The position numbers and the translations under genes were made by a program. Source: JANLTP01 sp031363055 (GTDB lineage Bacteria; Pseudomonadota; Gammaproteobacteria; Burkholderiales; Burkholderiaceae_E). Taken from it: 6,373 nt of DNA. Each line of letters starts with the position of its first letter. Positions within the stretch are counted from its first letter, which is position 1. Shown piece by piece: positions 1 through 4,670 of this stretch. Under the pieces are notes generated by a model. It searched no databases. It was not told where the DNA came from and saw only the letters and a program-made list of their open reading frames with translations. The stretch covers positions 1 to 6,373 of the forward strand of contig JANLTP010000105.1 of NCBI GenBank assembly GCA_031363055.1, in the 5' to 3' direction.

Positions 1-41
1 GTAAGCGCAACAAAGCAAATGGCAAACAAAAACAACCCTTC

Positions 42-171
42 GCCGCAAAGCGGCCAAACCAAGAGGGTGAAAGCCCGAAGGGCTGAGGGCGAAGCCCTGG
101 GGGATGCCGGGCGGGAGCGCCAAAGGCGCGGGGGATTGCGCAGCAATCGAGCCGGCGGGGGCGTAGCCCCC
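42..171. repeat. Array of six distinct triloop mini-hairpins
   Basis: Six perfect inverted repeats, each with a 3-nt loop, follow one another: 42-54 (GCCGC, loop AAA), 72-84 (AGCCC, loop GAA), 86-98 (AGGGC, loop GAA), 117-129 (GCGCC, loop AAA), 134-148 (GATTGC, loop GCA) and 157-171 (GGGGGC, loop GTA). Stem sequences differ while the geometry is kept, so this is not a simple sequence repeat. Four loops are of the GNA type (GAA, GAA, GCA, GTA), a class known to form unusually stable single-stranded DNA mini-hairpins. With roughly 27% chance pairing per position, about 0.2 such 5-bp triloop hairpins would be expected in 130 bp. The array lies beside the replication origin. A role in single-stranded DNA (origin, transfer, primase loading) or in a structured RNA is possible but not shown. 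Confidence 0.75.
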
Positions 172-180
172 AAGAGGCGG

Positions 181-204
181 TGCGTATTTACGTATTTATG
201 CATT
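181..204. repeat. Three tandem octamers, TACGTATY type, beside the origin
   Basis: The stretch reads TGCGTATT, TACGTATT, TATGCATT as three contiguous 8-mers. The first two match, in reverse complement, the tandem pair GATACGTA-GATACGCA upstream of parA (2399-2414), including the same A/G alternation at the second position. Ribbon-helix-helix partition proteins commonly bind short contiguous 7-8 bp repeats, so this is a candidate centromere or second operator for the RHH protein encoded at 1419-1697. The assignment is an inference from shared sequence. Confidence 0.5.
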
Positions 205-236
205 CAGCTGTGATTTCTGAATATCGGAAATATGAG

Positions 237-245
237 TTATCCACA
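237..245 (+). promoter_or_regulatory. DnaA box
   Basis: TTATCCACA is an exact match to the strongest DnaA-box consensus. It stands 8 bp before the AT-rich 11-mers, as expected for host DnaA helping to open a plasmid origin. Confidence 0.85.
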
Positions 246-253
246 GCCCCTCC

Positions 254-286
254 TTGGTTAAATATAGGTTAAGAATAGGTTAAGGG
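254..286 (+). repeat. Three tandem 11-mers with GGTTAA core (probable DNA unwinding element)
   Basis: GGTTAA occurs at 256, 267 and 278, exactly 11 bp apart, within three contiguous 11-mers (TTGGTTAAATA, TAGGTTAAGAA, TAGGTTAAGGG). They are the most AT-rich part of the origin and stand between the DnaA box and the iterons. That is the usual place and form of the element melted during initiation. Confidence 0.7.
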
Positions 287-337
287 GCCTTCGCTGCCCG
301 GAGAGCCTTATCTGGTGCGGTTCTTCAGGGGGGGGGA

Positions 338-547
338 GGAATGTGGTACCGACAAAGCGGAATGTGGTACCGATGGACCCGGAATGTCATACCGGAATGT
401 GGTACCGATTAAATTGACCGCTCAGACTAGGTCAATTGGCCTAGGTTCAACGCTACTTTGAGCGCTTCCGGTCCATCAAAGCGGAATGTAGTACCGACGT
501 TTTAAGCGTTTAAAAGAGCAGTTATCGGGGGTGGAATCTGGTACCGA
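338..547 (+). repeat. Six iterons, consensus GGAATGTGGTACCGA
   Basis: Direct 15-bp repeats lie at 338-352, 359-373, 381-395 (variant GGAATGTCATACCGG), 394-408, 483-497 (GGAATGTAGTACCGA) and 533-547 (GGAATCTGGTACCGA). All are in the same orientation. Start-to-start distances are 21, 22, 13, 89 and 50 bp; copies three and four overlap by 2 bp. Copies two and five share the upstream extension CAAAGC. Each copy except the third contains the palindromic core GTACC/GGTACC. The last copy ends 2 bp before the initiator stop codon. These are the presumed binding sites of the TrfA-family protein. Confidence 0.88.
412..444. repeat. Overlapping inverted repeats in the iteron gap
   Basis: In the 74-bp gap between iterons four and five, an 8-bp inverted repeat AATTGACC / GGTCAATT (412-419 and 430-437, 10-bp spacer) overlaps an 18-bp near-palindrome (427-444, CTAGG...CCTAG with one mismatched pair). 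The two are mutually exclusive structures. They could bind a dimeric protein in the origin or act as a copy-control element; no known site is recognised. Confidence 0.5.
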
Positions 548-549
548 CG

Positions 550-1422
550 CTAAACCCGAGTCCAACGGACCTTGGTTTCCCGGTCGTAAAACGCCACGCC
601 TTTGAGAATTTCAACTCGTTCGAGTTCGGCTAAAGCCTCGGTCAGAGCCTCGCGGAACTTGCGTAAAGGCGAGGCATACCCCGACCATTCCCGCAGACTT
701 GAAATCATCCAGCGTTGCAGGCCGGCCTCATGGCTGGACGTGAAGTTGTGCAGCCACTTGGCCAGATCGACCCGTTTTTCCAGCATCTTGCGTTTTTGCC
801 AGTCGACCAGGCTGTATTCCGACCCTGAAAACATCTTCACGATGTCCGGATCGAGCACTACCGACACCACCCCGGTCTGTTTGTCCTCCATCGTTTTGGA
901 GACCAGCGCCATGTTGACCCGGTACCGCTCGCTCTCCACATGTACCCGAGCACCATTCAGGCGTCTAAAGACGCTCCCCAGCCACTCGTAGTTCTTGCCA
1001 CCGTCGGCTCGCCCAATCTGCGCCAGAAAATCGGCCCGGTTCAGCTCGATCGGCTCGCCCAGCGTCCAACCCCTCGCCCCGTGCACTAACTGCATAAAAA
1101 CGTCGCAGTCGCTCTGATCGAGCTGTTCGCCAGAAAACCGGATCTCAAACCCTTTCGGTGACGCTAAAAGATCGTTTTCCCGACGTTTTCTGCGCCCAGG
1201 GCGAACTGGCGAGAATAGCGGTGTACGCGCCAGATAGTTGGGGATCGCCCGCGCGTCATCAGGGAACAACGACATCTGACGGGGTCGCGCCGCGCCCTCG
1301 TCGACTTGACGCTGGATCTCGGTCTGGCGTCCCTGCTGACGCTGCTGCAAAGCGTCTACCTGGCGGGTCAGCGCGTTTTGCACCGGGGCGGCCGTGCCGC
1401 CCCTACCCTGCCCCGATTTCAA
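550..1422 (-). CDS. trfA: TrfA-family plasmid replication initiator
   Basis: The protein should bind the iterons at 338-547 and start plasmid replication with host DnaA and helicase. Its 290 residues show the TrfA pattern: a basic, Gln-rich N-terminus (about 1-60), the stretch IPNYLARTPLFSPV (60-73), a first winged-helix-like part starting near FSGEQLDQSDCDVFMQLVHG (96-115), and a second one around 200-290 with the SLVDWQKR and WLHNFTSSH segments. The reading frame opens at TTG (1422-1420), overlapping the upstream TGA as TTGA, which suggests translational coupling. No good Shine-Dalgarno is seen. GTG at codon 14 or ATG at codon 50 are possible alternative starts, and IncP TrfA is known to have two start sites. 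An 8-bp hairpin (1385-1403) follows the start. It is the last gene of the parA-RHH-rep operon, and the family call is firm from motif recall. Confidence 0.9.
   Translation of the reverse strand: MKSGQGRGGTAAPVQNALTRQVDALQQRQQGRQTEIQRQVDEGAARPRQMSLFPDDARAIPNYLARTPLFSPVRPGRRKRRENDLLASPKGFEIRFSGEQLDQSDCDVFMQLVHGARGWTLGEPIELNRADFLAQIGRADGGKNYEWLGSVFRRLNGARVHVESERYRVNMALVSKTMEDKQTGVVSVVLDPDIVKMFSGSEYSLVDWQKRKMLEKRVDLAKWLHNFTSSHEAGLQRWMISSLREWSGYASPLRKFREALTEALAELERVEILKGVAFYDRETKVRWTRV
1385..1403 (-). promoter_or_regulatory. 8-bp triloop hairpin just after the rep start
   Basis: GGGGCGGC (1385-1392) and GCCGCCCC (1396-1403) pair perfectly around a 3-nt loop. In the rep mRNA the hairpin spans about nucleotides 20-38 after the TTG start and covers codons 7-13, just before an in-frame GTG at codon 14. 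A stem this GC-rich near a weak start could limit initiator synthesis or decide between starts. About 0.1 such hairpins would be expected by chance in a window of this size. Confidence 0.5.
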
Positions 1423-1697
1423 TGCTGCGCGTCCCGACCGAGATAAGCGTCCAGCGCCTCTACAAAGAGTTCTTGGCTGGTCTTATCCTGATGCAGACCG
1501 GCCTGCTTAAGCCGGTGATAACGATCACGATCCAGCTTGACCGTCAACGCCTTGAAATAGTCCTTAGCCGCAGCGCCCTCCTTCGTAACAATCGGGGCAA
1601 CCTCGGGAGCAATTGGCAAAGCCGGCGCCATCGTGATCGGCGCAGCCTCGCCCTTCTTGGCCACCAGCCCGGCGGTTAGTGATGCAGATTTAGCCAT
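1419..1697 (-). CDS. Ribbon-helix-helix partition protein, ParG-like (centromere binding)
   Basis: This 92-residue protein probably binds the partition site and operator DNA and works with the ParA ATPase. Residues 47-86 fit a ribbon-helix-helix fold: a beta strand (YFKALTVKL), a first helix (DRDRYHRLKQAG) and a second helix after the turn (KTSQELFVEALDAYL). Residues 1-46 are Ala/Pro/Lys-rich and probably flexible, as in ParG-type proteins, whose tail stimulates the ATPase with an arginine. Here the tail has lysines (14, 15) but no arginine before residue 57. The start ATG has GGAG 8 nt upstream, with an operator-like TTGCGTAA between. It follows parA by 38 bp and overlaps rep by 3 nt. A generic CopG/Arc-type repressor is the alternative; position and size favour partition. 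Confidence 0.78.
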   Translation of the reverse strand: MAKSASLTAGLVAKKGEAAPITMAPALPIAPEVAPIVTKEGAAAKDYFKALTVKLDRDRYHRLKQAGLHQDKTSQELFVEALDAYLGRDAQH

Positions 1698-1765
1698 TTA
1701 CGCAACTCCGTTGATACGTACTTACGCAATATACTTCAAATCTTGCGTAACTGTGTAGATACGTA
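1697..1765. promoter_or_regulatory. Operator-like octamers between parA and the RHH gene
   Basis: TTACGCAA occurs at 1698-1705 and 1722-1729, and inverted (TTGCGTAA) at 1743-1750. GATACGTA occurs at 1713-1720 and 1758-1765. The first four boxes keep an 8-bp register (1697-1704, 1705-1712, 1713-1720, 1721-1728). They cover the ribosome-binding site of the RHH gene and run into the 3' end of parA. The 8-bp inverted repeat 1722-1729 / 1743-1750 spans the parA stop codon. Binding by the RHH protein is inferred; this could act at the DNA level as part of the centromere or by internal repression. Confidence 0.5.
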
Positions 1766-2359
1766 CTTCCATAGTTGTGCAATTTCCGCAGCAGAACGGC
1801 TGTTCGCATCGATTTCCTGCGCCGTGCGGCCATCGATCATCGAACTGGCGAAGTCGGTACGCTGGAACAGCGTCACCGGTGCCACGGTGCCATGCTGAGA
1901 CAAGGCAACCGCCGCCTCGCCGGTGATCTTGGCGCGCGCTGCTGCGCCATTAACCACGAACACCATGCGCTTGCCACAAGCTTCAACCAAGGCCACGGTC
2001 GAACCGACAGCCCGCAGATCATGCGGACTCGGGCGGGTAGGGATGATGACTAGATCGGCCACCATTAAAACCGTGCGAATCAGTTCGGTCACTGCCGGCG
2101 GTGTATCGATGATCGCCAGCTTCACGCCAGCCGCCTCCAGATCGGCCAAGCGGGCTTTCAGATGGGCAATGTCGACTTGGGCGAAGAGGGGGGTATCCGC
2201 CTTCCGCTCGTTCCACCAAGACGCCAACGACCCCTGCGGGTCGGTATCGACCAAGGCAACCGGACCGTCACCAGCGGCTTCAGCCATGACGGCGAGGTGG
2301 CCGGCGAGGGTGGTTTTACCGACGCCGCCTTTTTGACTGGCCAGAACAATAGTACGCAT
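1736..2359 (-). CDS. parA: ParA/ParF-type partition ATPase
   Basis: This Walker-type ATPase would polymerise or form nucleoid-bound gradients that move plasmid copies apart, using the RHH protein at 1419-1697 as DNA adaptor. It shows the deviant Walker A motif KGGVGKTT at residues 10-17 with the signature Lys10, the switch region VDTDPQGS at 37-44, and the Walker B-like IIDTPP at 83-88. At 207 residues it has the size of the small, type Ib ParA proteins such as ParF, and it lacks the N-terminal helix-turn-helix domain of large ParA proteins. Repression of the operon is therefore expected to lie with the RHH partner. It is the first gene of the minus-strand operon. The ATG at 2359 has no clear Shine-Dalgarno and lies inside a row of octamers. 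Confidence 0.93.
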   Translation of the reverse strand: MRTIVLASQKGGVGKTTLAGHLAVMAEAAGDGPVALVDTDPQGSLASWWNERKADTPLFAQVDIAHLKARLADLEAAGVKLAIIDTPPAVTELIRTVLMVADLVIIPTRPSPHDLRAVGSTVALVEACGKRMVFVVNGAAARAKITGEAAVALSQHGTVAPVTLFQRTDFASSMIDGRTAQEIDANSRSAAEIAQLWKYVSTQLRKI

Positions 2360-2376
2360 ATACGTATCGCCGTATT
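2353..2376. repeat. Octamer repeats over the parA start codon
   Basis: TACGCATA, TACGTATC and GCCGTATT lie contiguously at 2353-2360, 2361-2368 and 2369-2376. The middle copy is the exact reverse complement of GATACGTA at 2399-2406; the outer two are degenerate. The parA start codon (2357-2359) lies in the first copy, so protein bound here would cover the translation start region of parA. Confidence 0.45.
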
Positions 2377-2390
2377 ACAGGATTTCTGCT

Positions 2391-2419
2391 AGTCTACAGA
2401 TACGTAGATACGCAGACAA
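2391..2419 (-). promoter_or_regulatory. Predicted parA operon promoter with embedded operator octamers
   Basis: On the minus strand TTGTCT (2419-2414) and TAGACT (2396-2391) are separated by exactly 17 bp; each matches the sigma-70 consensus at 4 of 6 positions. The tandem octamers GATACGTA (2399-2406) and GATACGCA (2407-2414) fill the spacer. An RHH repressor bound there would block RNA polymerase directly, which fits autoregulation of the parA-RHH-rep operon. The transcript would begin near 2384, about 25 nt before the parA start. Confidence 0.5.
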
Positions 2420-2446
2420 ATGCTACGATTGCCGTGCGTGCCTAGG

Positions 2447-2475
2447 TTGATGACAGTCACAACCCATTTGTTAAT
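2447..2475 (+). promoter_or_regulatory. Possible promoter of the HipA-like/DUF3037 operon
   Basis: TTGATG (2447-2452) and GTTAAT (2470-2475) are 17 bp apart, each matching the sigma-70 consensus at 4 of 6 positions. Transcription would start near 2482, very close to the ribosome-binding site, so this is a weak call. It is the best candidate in the 130-bp divergent gap. Confidence 0.3.
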
Positions 2476-2489
2476 GGCCACAAAGGAAA

Positions 2490-3287
2490 ATGCTCGAAGA
2501 ACTCGTCGCGACCCGATTCGCAAAGCCTATGACCTCAGGCAGAACCGGTCCCATACTCCTCGCTGGTGAGACTCCAGATGGCGAAGAAATCGAAGTCATA
2601 GCAAAGTTTTCAAAGGGCGGTGATATCGGCGCGCTCGGTTTGGGACGCGAGGCGCTTTGCGCAATGCTGGCCGCTGATTTGGGCATGCCGGTCCCAAAAC
2701 CTCACTTGGTGCGTCTCGATGCGGAATTCATCAAGGTCGTCGGTACGGCCAATCCCGGAGTTGCCCAATTACTTGCACAGAGCATACCCGTAGGCTTCGC
2801 TTCAACGAAGCTGCCCCCAGGCTACGCCGTATGGATGCGAGATCGCAAGATCCCGGCATCCATGAAGCAAATGGCCGCCGAAATATTTGCGTTCGATATG
2901 ATGATCACCAATCCCGATCGCCGGCCGGATAATCCGAACTTGCTTTGGAAAGGTGAACAGTTCGCGATCTTCGACCACGAACTGGCCTTGTCTGGGGCGC
3001 AAACGCTGTTTTGGAAACCACCTTGGGAGCAGGGTGCATTAACCGATTCCGCCGGCCCCGAAAAACACGTGTTGGGAGCGGGTCTTCAAGGGTTTGTACC
3101 GGATTTGAAACGCCTGACCGGCGCTTGGGAAGCAATATCCGACGCTCGTCTGCAACAGTATGTCGCCGCCTTACCAGCGGAATGGGATAGCGTTAAAAAC
3201 TCGACGAACGATGCGATTCTTTATCTAAGCCGGCTGCGCCACAATATTCAATTGGCCGTTCAAGAAGTCTTGAGGGTGCTGCAATGA
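2490..3287 (+). CDS. HipA-like kinase-fold protein (HipA_2 type)
   Basis: This 265-residue protein resembles the short HipA-related family that usually precedes a DUF3037 gene. Motifs visible are a beta-3-like lysine in VIAKF (Lys39), a conserved Glu in GREALCAML (Glu54), a catalytic loop NPDRRPDNPNLL (141-152, Asp143 as likely catalytic base, Asn148 or Asn150 as metal ligand) and IFDHE (160-164, Asp162 in the DFG position). All key kinase residues seem present, so an active protein or small-molecule kinase is plausible. It is much shorter than HipA toxins (about 440 residues) and no HipB-like antitoxin gene is nearby. AAAGGA stands just upstream of the ATG. Its stop overlaps the next start as ATGA. 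The substrate is unknown; toxin or defence roles are speculation. Confidence 0.8.
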   Translation: MLEELVATRFAKPMTSGRTGPILLAGETPDGEEIEVIAKFSKGGDIGALGLGREALCAMLAADLGMPVPKPHLVRLDAEFIKVVGTANPGVAQLLAQSIPVGFASTKLPPGYAVWMRDRKIPASMKQMAAEIFAFDMMITNPDRRPDNPNLLWKGEQFAIFDHELALSGAQTLFWKPPWEQGALTDSAGPEKHVLGAGLQGFVPDLKRLTGAWEAISDARLQQYVAALPAEWDSVKNSTNDAILYLSRLRHNIQLAVQEVLRVLQ

Positions 3288-4138
3288 CCACGAAAACTCC
3301 CTACACCTACACCGTCCTGCGATACGTCCATGATGTGGCGACGGGCGAATTTTTGAACGTCGGCGTGGCGCTCCACGCGCCGGCGCAGCCATTCGTTAAT
3401 GTCCTGTGCCGCACCGCCTACAAGCGCCTGAAGGATGTCTTTCCAGAACTTGATGCCGATGGCTTTCGGGCATCGATGCGCCACGTGACATCACAGTTCG
3501 AAAAATTCCACGACGAGATACGTGACCAACTTCCTCTTCGTAATCACGCATCGGTAATGGAATTCGCCCAATCCGTAATCCGCACAGACGATAGCTCCCT
3601 GCAATGGTCCGCAACAGGCTCGGGTCTGTCCGCCAATCCGGAAGCGACCCTCGAACAGCTTTTCGAGCGCATGGTTACGCGCTATGACCACCGCACCACC
3701 GCCCCTCGCCGCGACGACGACGACGTTTGGCGACATTTCAGCAAGGCGCTTCAACAGCGTCAGGTCCTCAAGCACTTTGCCCCCAAAACCATCTCGGTCC
3801 AGGACGATCAAGTTGAGTTCCAGCACGCCTGGAAAAACGGGGCCTGGCACTGCCTGGCCCCGTTATCGTTCGATCTAGCCAGCGCCGATTCGATCCGCGA
3901 CAAAGCTCACAAGTGGCTAGGGCAACTCGCTAGTGTCCAGAACTCACCCGAGCGGTTCCAAACCTACTTTTTAGTGGGTGAGCCATCGCAACCCGACCTG
4001 CGCGATGCCTTCGAATCGGCCTTGAGCATTCTTCGCAAAGCACCCAGCGACCCAGCGATTTACCTGGAGGCTGAGGCTAAAGAATTTTCCGAGCAAATAG
4101 CCGAACGCCTCGACCATCACGTGCACACGATTGTCTAA
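3284..4138 (+). CDS. DUF3037 domain protein
   Basis: The N-terminus (YTYTVLRYVHDVATGEFLNVGV, in two parts: strand 7-14 and the EFLNVGVAL motif at 22-30) is the hallmark of DUF3037, a family without known biochemical function. The 284 residues show no membrane segment or signal peptide, so it should be cytoplasmic. An Asp-rich stretch (143-147) lies mid-protein. Its ATG overlaps the stop of the HipA-like gene by 4 nt, with GAGGGTG about 6 nt upstream, so the two are translationally coupled and probably work together, as substrate, inhibitor or adaptor of the kinase-like protein. Family recall supports the pairing as recurrent. Downstream a weak hairpin (4140-4152, loop ATT) lacks a T tract, so no intrinsic terminator is seen on this strand. 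Confidence 0.8.
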   Translation: MTTKTPYTYTVLRYVHDVATGEFLNVGVALHAPAQPFVNVLCRTAYKRLKDVFPELDADGFRASMRHVTSQFEKFHDEIRDQLPLRNHASVMEFAQSVIRTDDSSLQWSATGSGLSANPEATLEQLFERMVTRYDHRTTAPRRDDDDVWRHFSKALQQRQVLKHFAPKTISVQDDQVEFQHAWKNGAWHCLAPLSFDLASADSIRDKAHKWLGQLASVQNSPERFQTYFLVGEPSQPDLRDAFESALSILRKAPSDPAIYLEAEAKEFSEQIAERLDHHVHTIV

Positions 4139-4181
4139 AGCGACATTGTCGCCAAGGCTTCCTCACGCCATGGAATGAAAA

Positions 4182-4200
4182 AGGCCGCCCGCCGGCGGCC
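4182..4200 (-). terminator. Intrinsic terminator of radC
   Basis: Read on the minus strand, GGCCGCC and GGCGGCC (7-bp arms, 4200-4194 and 4189-4183) enclose a 4-nt loop and are followed directly by TTTTTC (4182-4177). This is a textbook rho-independent terminator 8 nt past the radC stop. A second 6-bp hairpin with 3-nt loop (4202-4216, GGCTGT / ACAGCC) includes the radC stop codon itself. There is no T run on the plus-strand side, so it should act mainly on radC transcription. Confidence 0.85.
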
Positions 4201-4208
4201 AGGCTGTC

Positions 4209-4670
4209 CTACAGCCATCCGTGCTCCGCAAAACTAAGCGTTTTAACACCCGCCACGATGATGTGATCAAGCACCGGCACATCGACACAGCCCAGCGCGT
4301 TTTTCAGGGCATCGGTCAGCATCCGATCCGCCGCACTCGCCTCAGCCACCCCTGACGGATGATTATGCGCAACGATGATCGCCGCACTGTCGAGCAACAG
4401 CGCCGCCTTCACCACCTCACGCGGATACACCGCCGTCTGCGTCAGCGTCCCTCGAAACATTTCTCGCGCTTCGATCAGTCCATGCCGGCTATCCAGAAAC
4501 AACACCATGAACACCTCATGGGGCAGGGCCCCCAACCGTAACTGCAGATATTCCCGTACTTGCTTCGCATTGGTCATACAAACCCCAGGCTCGCGCAACA
4601 CGTTTTCCAAAATGCCCATCGCACGAGTAACAACCCGATACTCAGCAGCGGTAAATTCACGAACCACCAT
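4209..4670 (-). CDS. radC: RadC-like JAB/MPN domain protein, short mobile-element form
   Basis: The 153-residue product is a JAB/MPN (JAMM-type) domain: Glu52 in HEVFMVLF, the metal ligands His102 and His104 in HNHPSG, and Asp115 after Ser112 complete the zinc-site signature. Chromosomal RadC is about 220 residues with an N-terminal helix-hairpin-helix part; this one has only the catalytic-like domain, as do RadC paralogues found on plasmids, islands and prophages (YeeS/YkfG type). RadC's former link to DNA repair is doubtful, and the function here is unknown. The frame stays open to 4844, but the start at 4670 is chosen because GGAGGAAG lies 5 nt upstream and the extension shows no domain. 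It converges with the DUF3037 gene and ends in its own terminator. Confidence 0.9.
   Translation of the reverse strand: MVVREFTAAEYRVVTRAMGILENVLREPGVCMTNAKQVREYLQLRLGALPHEVFMVLFLDSRHGLIEAREMFRGTLTQTAVYPREVVKAALLLDSAAIIVAHNHPSGVAEASAADRMLTDALKNALGCVDVPVLDHIIVAGVKTLSFAEHGWL

Larger units (their letters stand above)
237..547. other. oriV: Iteron-type origin of replication (oriV)
   Basis: This 310-bp non-coding stretch has the parts of a theta-replicating, iteron-controlled plasmid origin in order: a DnaA box (237-245), AT-rich tandem 11-mers that could serve as the unwinding element (254-286), a G run (328-336) and six iterons (338-547). It directly abuts the 3' end of a TrfA-family initiator gene, whose stop codon is at 550-552. 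TrfA-type initiators bind iterons, recruit DnaA and melt the AT-rich region. The layout here matches that scheme closely, although the exact limits of the functional origin cannot be read from the sequence. Confidence 0.85.

Noticed and set aside
19..213. 64-codon open frame on the plus strand at the left edge
   Set aside because: Its codons run through the six triloop hairpins, giving low-complexity Arg/Gly-rich sequence; there is no Shine-Dalgarno and no recognisable domain.
338..547. CRISPR array
   Set aside because: Repeats are 15 bp, irregularly spaced from 13 to 89 bp apart and degenerate; they are iterons beside a replication initiator and no cas gene is present.
1158..1679. 173-codon plus-strand frame opposite rep and the RHH gene
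   Set aside because: Antisense shadow of two genes with clear family motifs; its product shows no domain.
1923..2336. 137-codon plus-strand frame opposite parA
   Set aside because: Antisense to the Walker motifs of parA; composition is that of a shadow frame.
2490..3287. Complete HipBA toxin-antitoxin system
   Set aside because: The protein is far shorter than HipA, lacks the N-terminal HipA part, and there is no helix-turn-helix HipB-like gene next to it.
4140..4152. Triloop hairpin GCGAC-ATT-GTCGC after DUF3037 as a terminator or part of the hairpin array
   Set aside because: No T tract follows. Isolated 5-bp triloop stems are expected about seven times by chance in a window this long, so only the dense array at 42-171 and the 8-bp stem at 1385-1403 were counted as significant.
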